NCBI GenBank assembly: GCA_003133385.1
Contig: PKXF01000001.1
Span: forward strand, 1 to 34,652
Reading direction: 5' to 3'
DNA length: 34,652 nucleotides
Source: Candidatus Saccharimonadota bacterium
GTDB taxonomy: Bacteria; Patescibacteriota; Saccharimonadia; Saccharimonadales; UBA4665
Shown piece after piece: positions 22,429 through 29,281 of this stretch (positions within the stretch are counted from its first letter, which is position 1; each line of letters begins with the position of its first letter). Below the pieces are notes generated by a model that saw nothing but the letters and a program-made list of their open reading frames with translations, did not search any database and was not told the origin of the DNA. The position numbers and the translations under genes were made by a program.

Positions 22429-22604
22429 TAGTTTTTTCTAATGTGGCTATCTGAATGCTTTTAAGCTAGGAGATGGTGTTAGGGAAACTGCTAGGCTTTG
22501 TTCAATAAAGGTCTTCGTAACTGGAGGTCTTTTTTATACATAAACCAGTTTGGTTACAGGTCGACTTAGTTTTGAACTTTTTAATAATTGATCTGCCCCG
22601 TTCG

Positions 22605-24047
22605 CTATCCTATGCTCAATAGCGTGCTAGTAAGGCTTAGGAAAATTACCACGATGATACCGCCCGCGACAGTCGTTGGCTTTAGCTTCAGCCTAAGAGC
22701 ACTCACCATAGGAAACACGATTATTAGGGGAAGAAGTGGCAAGAAGTATCTGCCATAGACTCCAAATACATCAGAGGCACCAACCTGGGTATTGCCAACG
22801 TAAAACGCCAGGCTGAGTAAAAGATAAGTTCCCACTAGAATAACAAAAGCCGAGCTCCATAATCTTTTCTTATATCTAACTAGCTCTGGCATTACAGGTA
22901 TCTCGGATATAGATAAAAAAAGCACCAAATAGAGTAGGCCCATAATTGGTAACGATAGATAAATAAGCCTACTGGTTACAATGCCCACAAGCCCTTCATA
23001 AACAGTGTCATAATTTTTGGTAAAAGGCTGAGCTAGTGCACGACCCGTGAAAAGTAGTAAGTGGTGCACTACAAAGTGAAACTGAGCCTTACTATTTATA
23101 TATGTATTTAAGCGCGGGGTAAGTACGGTACTTGCTGTTATGTGGCTTGTACGGATAGCGAAGAAGATACTGGCTATACCAAGTATGGCAGCATCTGCTA
23201 TACGCCACATCCAACCATGTATTTTCTTCCCAAAAAACTTGATTGGTATTACTAAGGGTAGTGCTGCGATTAACCAATAACCGTCTTTAATGACACACAG
23301 CCATAAACTTGCTATGGAAATAATGATAAGTCTTCGCCAGTCTAGGGGCACCCTCTTTGCGAAAATGGCCAAGGTATAAGCAATTATCAACCAGCTCAAC
23401 CCGTTGACCAAACCATCTGCCCCAATGATAGAAGCTTGTGATAGAGAAGTCGGCAGTAGCGCCACTACAACCAAGAACCATTTACCTCTCGGTAGTAATT
23501 TTATGGCCCACGCAGCTAAGGCTATATAAAATAACAGCGTAAAAATTCGTCCAATATATACATACCAAATTAGCGGCAGGGCCAGCGTCTTAACTATAAA
23601 TACACCAATGACGCTTGGGATATAAGCCCACGGCGGGTACGTCACAACGGACGTAAATATTGCTTGTGTGCGATGAGCCCCTACTTGGTTAGTTGAGCTA
23701 TAAGTACGATCGAGTTCTTTTGCTTGACTTTTATATGTTTGCTCATCACTGCTCCGCGAGAGATTACGGTAGCCATTTACCATATTATTGATGTTGCTGG
23801 GTAAGTAGCCGCCATACTGGTTATCTGGCAGTCTCTGTTCCCAAAAAGTTCCCTGGCTTATCTGATAAGCGCGCGGGAAATGGGTAAATTCATCCGTGCC
23901 ATTAAGCGGGGCTAATTGAAATACGAATAAAACACCAAAGACAAGGGCTAAGCCTATAAATATCTCGGTAGGATAATTAACGAGTTTCCTGAGAGTTTTA
24001 TGGACGTAGTTACCGAGAGTCACTGAAGTAGTCGCCAAGATCTTCAT
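22605..24047 (-). CDS. DUF2142-family polytopic membrane protein
   Basis: A 480-aa protein with about ten or more membrane helices. The first large outer loop carries APLNGTDEFTHFPRAYQIS and QYGGYLPSNINNM, which fit the DUF2142 signature (P..DE..Hf.ra). DUF2142 proteins resemble GT-C glycosyltransferases and are often in surface-polysaccharide loci; the acidic DE could be the active site, by analogy. Neighbouring GT2 genes support a glycan role. TATGCT ends six bases before the ATG. The 210-bp gap downstream (22394-22604) holds the second phd promoter and no clear terminator. Confidence 0.8.
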   Translation of the reverse strand: MKILATTSVTLGNYVHKTLRKLVNYPTEIFIGLALVFGVLFVFQLAPLNGTDEFTHFPRAYQISQGTFWEQRLPDNQYGGYLPSNINNMVNGYRNLSRSSDEQTYKSQAKELDRTYSSTNQVGAHRTQAIFTSVVTYPPWAYIPSVIGVFIVKTLALPLIWYVYIGRIFTLLFYIALAAWAIKLLPRGKWFLVVVALLPTSLSQASIIGADGLVNGLSWLIIAYTLAIFAKRVPLDWRRLIIISIASLWLCVIKDGYWLIAALPLVIPIKFFGKKIHGWMWRIADAAILGIASIFFAIRTSHITASTVLTPRLNTYINSKAQFHFVVHHLLLFTGRALAQPFTKNYDTVYEGLVGIVTSRLIYLSLPIMGLLYLVLFLSISEIPVMPELVRYKKRLWSSAFVILVGTYLLLSLAFYVGNTQVGASDVFGVYGRYFLPLLPLIIVFPMVSALRLKLKPTTVAGGIIVVIFLSLTSTLLSIG

Positions 24048-24172
24048 TTATCTAGCATAGTCCTATTGACCAGCTATTGGTATTCTTTCGTCATATGCGT
24101 AACTATTCGTACAGACTAACAGGATAGAAACTATTACAATGTACTTGCAATGTAAGCTAGTTGGAGGCTTGT

Positions 24173-24550
24173 ATGGGAAAATTGTTGTTATTTCTGTCTT
24201 TCGGAATCTTATTGTTTGTATCTGTTAGCGCTGCTTTATTTCCTCAAAATCTAATGTTTTTGTTTGCGTCTACAAGCTCAACTTACCAAAATGTTAGAGA
24301 GGTTTTAGCTTTTGTGTTGATAATGCAACTTGTCACACGACCACCACGTCATGCGTGGATCCGTGTCTTATCTGGCTCTATAGCCCTGGCGGCCGTTATC
24401 TGGACTATCGATGCGACGTACACTGGCCAAATGCTTCCGCTTGACAGTCTTGCATTCCTTGGAGCGTCTATAGCAATCGGGGTTACTGCCCTTGAGCGTA
24501 GAGTTATTACGCCAACTACCTGGTTAGCGGGAAATAAGGCGTTAGCTTAA
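24173..24550 (+). CDS. Small membrane protein, about four helices, unknown
   Basis: A 125-aa hydrophobic protein starting MGKLLLFLSFGILLFVS. Helices are near residues 4-24, 40-52, 62-80 and 88-106. I chose the ATG at 24173 because GGAGG lies five bases upstream; a TTG at 24161 would place the ribosome site inside the gene. It precedes the YggT-like gene by 12 bp with an AAAGGAGG site between, so the two are one operon. No family recognised. Confidence 0.7.
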   Translation: MGKLLLFLSFGILLFVSVSAALFPQNLMFLFASTSSTYQNVREVLAFVLIMQLVTRPPRHAWIRVLSGSIALAAVIWTIDATYTGQMLPLDSLAFLGASIAIGVTALERRVITPTTWLAGNKALA

Positions 24551-24562
24551 AGGAGGATAATT

Positions 24563-24961
24563 ATGAGTGAACATGTACAAGAGGTTAGGAATGTAACAAA
24601 CGGCGAGGTTGCCACAAAGACGACGCGGGTGGTTGATGACGAGGCTGACGCGCCTGCACGGGGTCAACATTCGTTAATAGTCACACGAATAGTGTGGTTT
24701 ATCGCCGGAGTATTGTTAGTGCTTCTCGCTTTTAGGTTTATATTTGTACTATTGGGCGCTAACCCGGCAAATGGCTTCGCTAACTTTATCTACACCGCAA
24801 GTCATCCGTTTGTAGCACCCTTCTTTGGGATATTCGGCTATAGCATTAAGTACGGAGTGTCACGAGTAGAACTTTCAACGCTTGTTGCTATGGCGGTATA
24901 CGCTCTTATTGCTTTTGGAATTTCCAGGCTCCTGACGATGGGACGACCTTCAAATACATAA
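24563..24961 (+). CDS. YggT-family membrane protein
   Basis: A 132-aa protein. The first 40 residues are hydrophilic (EVRNVTNGEVATKTTRVV). A first helix (about 44-66) leads into FVLLGANPANGFANFIYTAS and HPFVAPFFGIF, the core motif of YggT (PF02325), then a second helix (about 98-122). YggT proteins are poorly understood and are linked to membrane or osmotic functions and cell division neighbourhoods. Strong AAAGGAGG ribosome site. Likely co-transcribed with the gene before it and perhaps with the glycosyltransferase 55 bp on. Confidence 0.85.
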   Translation: MSEHVQEVRNVTNGEVATKTTRVVDDEADAPARGQHSLIVTRIVWFIAGVLLVLLAFRFIFVLLGANPANGFANFIYTASHPFVAPFFGIFGYSIKYGVSRVELSTLVAMAVYALIAFGISRLLTMGRPSNT

Positions 24962-25016
24962 CTTATATTACATTCGTTAATGTATCTAGAAGTAGACCGA
25001 TACAAAGGAGTCAACA

Positions 25017-26168
25017 TTGAGAAAAATAGGTTTTTCATTAGTAGTACCGGTTTTGAATGAACAGGGTAATATAAAAGCCCTGATTGAACGCTTGAGTGCA
25101 GTAATTCCAAAGGTCACTGATAACTTTGAGATAATATTTATTGACGATTCGTCTAGCGATCAAACAGTTGAGGAGATTAAACGCTACTCGAAAAATTTGC
25201 CAATCAAAGTATTTCCCAAGGTTGGCAAGGTTGGCAAGAGTTATTCGCTGCTAGAAGGTTTTGGCAGGTGTCGTTATGAAAGCGTCGGCATGATTGACGG
25301 TGATTTGCAATATCCGCCCGAGGCTTTGCCAGAAATGATTAAAAAAGTGTCCGAGTCAGACGCCGACATAGTAATTGGATCAAGAAAACAGTACGGTGCA
25401 AAAAAAACACGATTAATCGGCACTAAAATCATTATTAACATTTACCGCCTGTTATTTAAGATGGCTTATGATACCCAGTCAGGTCTGAAAGTGTTTAAAA
25501 AAGAAATCCTTGAGCGGGTTGATTTAAGTAGAGTCACTAGGTGGACTTTAGACTTCGAACTACTTCATCAGGCACTGCAAAAAGACTATGTCATTGATTC
25601 AGTTGATATTTTGTTTACTGAACGCCAAGCAGGTAAGTCAAAAGTTAACCCGTTACTTGTTGGTGGTGAGATCATCTATCATGTAATAGAAGCTAAGGCA
25701 AGAAGAAGCCTCGAGCCACTTTCTAACTTAGCTCAACGAACTTGGGTGAAACAATTTCTTAGTTTTAGCATTATCGGTTTAATTAATACTTTCTTAGATA
25801 TAGGGTTGTTTCTGAGCCTAACTTTTTATGTTAGCATTTTTGCCTCTCACATTATTATCGCTAAAGCACTTTCATTTTGTATTGCGGCGACAAATAGTTT
25901 TATATTAAATCGTCGTTTTACCTTTAAGCACAACGGGCAGTTTCGTAAACTGTACATGCCCTATCTAATTACAGCAACGATTGGACTTGGATTGAATACT
26001 GGTGCGCTATATCTGGCGATAAACGCCGCCCACACTAATCGGATAACGGCTTTGGTATTAGCCACCTCAGCTGCTCTCTTATGGAATTTCTTCATCAACA
26101 AGTTTTGGGTTTTTACCGAGTCAATTCCCAAAAAACCAGCACCAATTTATCAAGCAAAACCTGTTTAG
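25017..26168 (+). CDS. GT2 glycosyltransferase fused to a GtrA-like membrane domain
   Basis: A 383-aa protein. Residues 1-225 are a DPM1-like family 2 transferase with SLVVPVLNEQGNI, the nucleotide-binding IIFIDDSSSDQT and the metal-binding MIDGDLQYPPEA. Residues about 245-370 form four helices of the GtrA type (FLSFSIIGLINTFLDIGLF, LNRRFTF, NFFINKFWVF). Such fusions are thought to make and flip polyprenyl-phosphate sugars for surface glycans. The start is TTG at 25017, six bases after AAAGGAG. The next glycosyltransferase starts 41 bp downstream. Confidence 0.9.
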   Translation: MRKIGFSLVVPVLNEQGNIKALIERLSAVIPKVTDNFEIIFIDDSSSDQTVEEIKRYSKNLPIKVFPKVGKVGKSYSLLEGFGRCRYESVGMIDGDLQYPPEALPEMIKKVSESDADIVIGSRKQYGAKKTRLIGTKIIINIYRLLFKMAYDTQSGLKVFKKEILERVDLSRVTRWTLDFELLHQALQKDYVIDSVDILFTERQAGKSKVNPLLVGGEIIYHVIEAKARRSLEPLSNLAQRTWVKQFLSFSIIGLINTFLDIGLFLSLTFYVSIFASHIIIAKALSFCIAATNSFILNRRFTFKHNGQFRKLYMPYLITATIGLGLNTGALYLAINAAHTNRITALVLATSAALLWNFFINKFWVFTESIPKKPAPIYQAKPV

Positions 26169-26197
26169 CTTGTGTCTTCAACTGCACACATCCGCTG

Positions 26198-26203
26198 TAT
26201 ACT
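26198..26203 (+). promoter_or_regulatory. -10 element for the second glycosyltransferase
   Basis: TATACT followed by six bases and GTG at 26210. No ribosome site is present before this GTG, so a leaderless transcript is likely even though an upstream operon could also read through. Confidence 0.4.
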
Positions 26204-26209
26204 TGCAAA

Positions 26210-27007
26210 GTGATTACTTTTGCTGTTATTGGTCACAATGAGGCGCCGACTCTTGAGTATGCGCTTGACCAAGTCTCTGAAGCTGCAATGACTGGAGATG
26301 TCGTGTGGTTTGTAGACAGCGCCTCAACGGATCAATCAAAAACAATTGCGAAGCGCAAAAATATTAAGCGCATCCAAGCACCCATTGGGAAAGGTCGGGC
26401 AATGCGTTATGCAATTGAGCGATTTGAAACCGAGTTCATTTGTTTTATAGACGCAGATCTTCTCGAAGCACCTCGTAATTTCGCATTGGTTTTAGCAGAA
26501 GCTGTCCGCACCAATCCTTCAGACATGGTAGTCGGAGACTTTGAAGATGGCAGTCTTTTAGGTGTCACTATAGGCATTTATAAGCCATTGGTTGCCAATC
26601 TGTTTCCTGAAGCTGCTGATCACTACGGCAGCAAACCATTATCGGGCTTTCGTATTATTCGGAAAGGGCAGGATTTGGGACAGATTCCTGATGATTTTGG
26701 CGTTGAAGCTCATCTTAATATTACACTTGGACTGGCTAGTGCAAGCATAAGTATCTGTTCGCTCGGAACCTATGAAGGACGTTTCCTATACAAGCCGCTC
26801 ATGGGAATAGAGGTTTCTAATGCAATCTTGAACTTGGCTGTTAGTGCTGGCCGTCTTGATGCAGCTTGCCGGTCAGCCTGGGAGGAATGGGTAAACGATA
26901 TTGTCGAACACCTTACAAACTATCATGGTGACTTAGCTATCAGTGTGAGCTTTGAAAGTGAGTTACGTCGTCTAGCATCTCGGCCGCTTCCAAGTGCTGT
27001 CATTTAG
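26210..27007 (+). CDS. Family 2 glycosyltransferase
   Basis: A 265-aa soluble GT-A transferase. Motifs: TFAVIGHNEAPTLEYAL at the N-terminus, VWFVDSASTDQS, GKGRAMRYAI, and the metal-binding FICFIDADLLE. The arrangement resembles glucosyl-3-phosphoglycerate synthase-like enzymes, but the substrate is unknown. The reading frame opens earlier (26081), inside the previous gene. GTG at 26210 is the natural start because the fold begins there and a -10 box sits six bases upstream. No membrane helices. It probably contributes to the same surface glycan as its fused neighbour. Confidence 0.85.
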   Translation: MITFAVIGHNEAPTLEYALDQVSEAAMTGDVVWFVDSASTDQSKTIAKRKNIKRIQAPIGKGRAMRYAIERFETEFICFIDADLLEAPRNFALVLAEAVRTNPSDMVVGDFEDGSLLGVTIGIYKPLVANLFPEAADHYGSKPLSGFRIIRKGQDLGQIPDDFGVEAHLNITLGLASASISICSLGTYEGRFLYKPLMGIEVSNAILNLAVSAGRLDAACRSAWEEWVNDIVEHLTNYHGDLAISVSFESELRRLASRPLPSAVI

Positions 27008-27138
27008 GCTATGAAGCTGAATCAATAGGTGTTTATTGGAAAAAGTGCTTACGTTTGGTGACCCTAGACCACTCGGTCTATAAGGTCGTCGCTGCCGAAA
27101 TTATTAGGTGGAACACGACATTAAGGAATGAACAAGTC

Positions 27139-27168
27139 TTGAATTATGTGTTATCATAATTATGATAA
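27139..27168 (+). promoter_or_regulatory. Promoter with perfect 18-bp palindromic operator for the third TA module
   Basis: TTGAAT (27139-27144), 16 bp, TATGAT (27161-27166). The perfect palindrome TTATCATAATTATGATAA (27151-27168) covers the -10 and part of the spacer. A dimeric antitoxin bound here would block RNA polymerase. The gap 27008-27138 shows nothing else clear. Confidence 0.7.
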
Positions 27169-27187
27169 TCATGAAAGGATACGCCTT

Positions 27188-27454
27188 ATGCTAAGCATTA
27201 GACCCATATCTGATTTAAGAAATCACTTTTCAGAAGTGGAGAAAGAAGTTAGCGGTAAAAATAAGCCTATTATCTTTACTATGAACGGAAGAGCTTCTAT
27301 GGTAACTATGAGTTTTGATAAATTTAGCAAAATGGCGCATCTGGATTATATTGAGCGTGCTCTTGATGAGGCTGATGCTTACGCAAAAAGTCATGCAGAA
27401 AACCTAACACATAAAGATGTGTTCTCTAAAATTAATGCAAAAGTAAATGGCTAG
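27188..27454 (+). CDS. Phd/YefM-family antitoxin, third module
   Basis: An 88-aa antitoxin: IRPISDLRNHFSEVEKEV and IIFTMNGRASMVTMSFDKFSKM match the Phd/YefM DNA-binding fold. The helical tail (ALDEADAYAKSHAENLTHKDVFSKINA) should bind the toxin. The ATG at 27188 follows AAAGGA; the frame is open 14 codons earlier, but that would start inside the palindromic operator. It overlaps the toxin gene by 8 bp. It belongs to a different subgroup from the two VapC-linked antitoxins. Confidence 0.9.
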   Translation: MLSIRPISDLRNHFSEVEKEVSGKNKPIIFTMNGRASMVTMSFDKFSKMAHLDYIERALDEADAYAKSHAENLTHKDVFSKINAKVNG

Positions 27455-27755
27455 ATTTGAACTTCGTTACTCCCCACTTTTCTATGAAGATTTAGATAAG
27501 ATTACGGATTATCTATTATTTGAGCTTAAAAACGAGTTAGCAGCAAAAACACTAGTAAATAATACTGAGGCCGCCATTAAAAAACGTCTCAGTAATCCAC
27601 TGAGCGCAGCGCCTTATCGGTCACTCGGTAACAGACCACACCCGTATCGCAGAATTCTGGTAGGCAACTACCTCATATTCTATGTTGTCATAGATAGCGT
27701 CATGATAATTAGACGCATGCTGTATGGGCGCAGAGACCTAGACAGAATCCTTTAG
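27447..27755 (+). CDS. RelE/ParE-family toxin
   Basis: A 102-aa toxin of the RelE/ParE superfamily: FELRYSPLFYEDLDKITDYL (N-terminal helices) and YRRILVGNYLIFYVVIDSVMIIRRMLYGRRDLDRIL, the usual 'yR.l.vg.Y.i.Y.v....v.i..v.hgrRd' C-terminus. RelE members cut mRNA on ribosomes; ParE members poison gyrase. Sequence alone does not decide between them. Translation is coupled to the antitoxin by overlap. Confidence 0.9.
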   Translation: MARFELRYSPLFYEDLDKITDYLLFELKNELAAKTLVNNTEAAIKKRLSNPLSAAPYRSLGNRPHPYRRILVGNYLIFYVVIDSVMIIRRMLYGRRDLDRIL

Positions 27756-27802
27756 CAATCTATTATTGATAAAAGAACCGAACTATTTAACAGATAAGAG
27801 CT

Positions 27803-27826
27803 GGCTATACATCCTCAAGATGTATA
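27803..27826 (+). other. Hairpin downstream of the third TA module
   Basis: TATACATC and GATGTATA form an 8-bp perfect stem with a CTCAA loop. It is followed by A/T-rich sequence rather than a U-run, so it is at best a weak terminator. It lies about 50 bp after the toxin stop. Confidence 0.35.
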
Positions 27827-27858
27827 ATTTATAACCAAATCTCATCTGTGACTTTCCT

Positions 27859-27948
27859 ATGGTGAGCTCGGTGGGTGCTACATGGAACACCCTATACCCC
27901 AGACTCGTTGAACTCTCCGAAAAGTTTGAAGAGGTTAAAACTGCTTAA
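27859..27948 (+). CDS. Possible 29-aa small ORF or gene remnant
   Basis: ATG at 27859 to TAA at 27948 encodes a peptide ending LYPRLVELSEKFEEVKTA, which looks helical and acidic. No ribosome site or promoter is obvious. It ends three bases before the convergent Fic gene's stop. It may be chance, a decayed gene end, or a small protein. The gap 27756-27950 otherwise holds only the hairpin. Confidence 0.2.
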   Translation: MVSSVGATWNTLYPRLVELSEKFEEVKTA

Positions 27949-27950
27949 GT

Positions 27951-28823
27951 TTATTTGCCGATTTTCCAAACTCCTTTTTCAAGAAATGCTTCTATGGTTT
28001 GTCGCTGAGCTTTATTAATAAGATTGGAGTGCGAGGTATTATTAAGTTTTGCGTAGTCAGCAAGACTAATTATGTTCTTTCCCTCCAAATATGCCAGACG
28101 TTTGTGATAGCTATTCGTTATAGCCTTAGCAACAATTTCTTCCATAATGGAGCTATCTTCCGTCTTATCATATTCTTTAAAAGCTTGGTAGTAAGAGGCG
28201 CGGTCAATAAATTTAATATTGATCGGGACGAATCCCTCTCTTATCAGCAGGTAATTATTAATTACACGTCCGATTCGGCCATTGCCATCTATGAATGGAT
28301 GTATATTCTCAAACTGTAAGTGTAATCTGGCAATACGTCGAGCAATATTGTCTCCCAAACTTGCATGATAATCAGCGAGCGCTTCCTCTAACAAAGTTTC
28401 AATCTGATCAGGACCAGGAGCGATATGGTTAGCAACTCTTACAAACTCTCCAGTCTGCCTAAATCTGCCAGCAATATCATCTCGGATATTGCTAATCAGC
28501 ATCTTGTGAAGCGTTAGCATCACATCTAGAGTGAGCTCTTTAGATTTAGCCGTTTTATCCGTGTATTCAACCACGCGAGCAAGATTCTTTGCTTCGAATA
28601 ACTCCCTCTCTGAAATGAATCTATCGAGCTCAATCTGTAAGAGTATTTTCTCTGTTTCTTCGAGTGTTAAGGTTGAATTCTCGATAGCATTTGAGTTATA
28701 GACCTGTTCAGCGACCTCAGTTTCTGAAATTATTTTTAGTAATGATTCTTTACCCGAGGCACTCTTATAGTATCTAATACGAAGTTTTTGAATGTTCGCA
28801 AGGTAACTGTAATTCTTTGGCAT
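27951..28823 (-). CDS. Fic-domain AMP-transferase, class II
   Basis: A 290-aa protein. The Fic active site HPFIDGNGRIGR starts at H175, with catalytic histidine, acidic Asp and phosphate-binding GNGR all intact. The self-inhibitory motif S44-N-A-I-E48-N49 ((S/T)xxxE(G/N)) lies N-terminal to the core, which defines class II Fic proteins regulated in cis. A helical C-terminal region follows (NTSHSNLINKAQRQTIEAFLEKGVWKIGK), possibly a small winged helix. Fic enzymes usually AMPylate Thr/Tyr of target proteins. A TTGTGT/TATACT promoter ends six bases before the ATG, so the gene is probably leaderless. Confidence 0.9.
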   Translation of the reverse strand: MPKNYSYLANIQKLRIRYYKSASGKESLLKIISETEVAEQVYNSNAIENSTLTLEETEKILLQIELDRFISERELFEAKNLARVVEYTDKTAKSKELTLDVMLTLHKMLISNIRDDIAGRFRQTGEFVRVANHIAPGPDQIETLLEEALADYHASLGDNIARRIARLHLQFENIHPFIDGNGRIGRVINNYLLIREGFVPINIKFIDRASYYQAFKEYDKTEDSSIMEEIVAKAITNSYHKRLAYLEGKNIISLADYAKLNNTSHSNLINKAQRQTIEAFLEKGVWKIGK

Positions 28824-28829
28824 AGTCTA

Positions 28830-28858
28830 AGTATACACAAATTTAACGTTTTACACAA
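28830..28858 (-). promoter_or_regulatory. Promoter of the fic gene
   Basis: TTGTGT (28853-28858), 17 bp, TATACT (28830-28835), then six bases to the ATG. The remaining gap 28859-29018 is A/T-rich and contains a perfect TTCCAA-taaa-TTGGAA inverted repeat (28924-28939) of unknown role. Confidence 0.55.
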
Positions 28859-29018
28859 GTAAATCGTGAAAATATAATGTATTCCAACCATGCTTCACGT
28901 TTTACGTTCATATAAATCACTTATTCCAATAAATTGGAACTGTAGTGTTTGTTGCTCGAACTTTATATATGTAAGTTAAGACAAGAAAATACTGTGGCTT
29001 TTTTAAGCATAAGCTTGA

Positions 29019-29093
29019 TGGTGACCTCACGGAGAATCGAACTCCGATTGCCAGGATGAAAACCTGGTGTCCTAGCCGTTAGACGATGAGGCC
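29019..29093 (-). tRNA. tRNA-Glu (anticodon TTC), CCA encoded
   Basis: The minus strand folds as a cloverleaf: acceptor GGCCTCA with TGAGGTC, an anticodon arm CCAGG-TTTTCAT-CCTGG with anticodon TTC, a T-arm CGGAG-TTCGATT-CTCCG, discriminator A and an encoded CCA. D-arm sequence TCGTCTAACGGCTAGGA is typical of tRNA-Glu. It is a single-gene unit between fic and the secreted-protein operon. Confidence 0.96.
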
Positions 29094-29105
29094 GCAATGG
29101 GGGCT

Positions 29106-29114
29106 ATTATAACA
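29106..29114 (-). promoter_or_regulatory. Extended -10 promoter of tRNA-Glu
   Basis: Minus strand TGT-TATAAT, 12 bp upstream of the tRNA 5' end. Confidence 0.6.
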
Positions 29115-29125
29115 GATTGAAAATG

Positions 29126-29152
29126 AAAACCCCCTCTCTTTAAATGAGGGGG
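29126..29152 (-). terminator. Intrinsic terminator of the secreted-protein operon
   Basis: Minus strand CCCCCTC-N9-GAGGGGG followed by TTTTC. It is about 130 bp downstream of the last gene. The stretch between (29153-29281) is non-coding and contains another stem, TAGCATA...TATGCTA, near 29230-29255. Confidence 0.8.
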
Positions 29153-29281
29153 TAATCTGGAGATCTTTGTTTTGTTCGTCAGAGCGGTCAGTCTTTGCTC
29201 GTTCAACTGCCGCTAGCGTAGCATATAACGGGGTTTTATGCTAGCGCTTATCCACAGTTTTGTTAAGTAGCTGTTACCTGT

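Noticed and set aside
22490-22545. Terminator near 22500-22540 (aggtctt...aggtctttttt)
   Set aside because: The two aggtct copies are direct, not inverted, so no stem forms despite the T-run.
27951-29093. Integration site with tRNA-Glu as attachment target
   Set aside because: No integrase gene and no repeat of the tRNA 3' end were found within the window.
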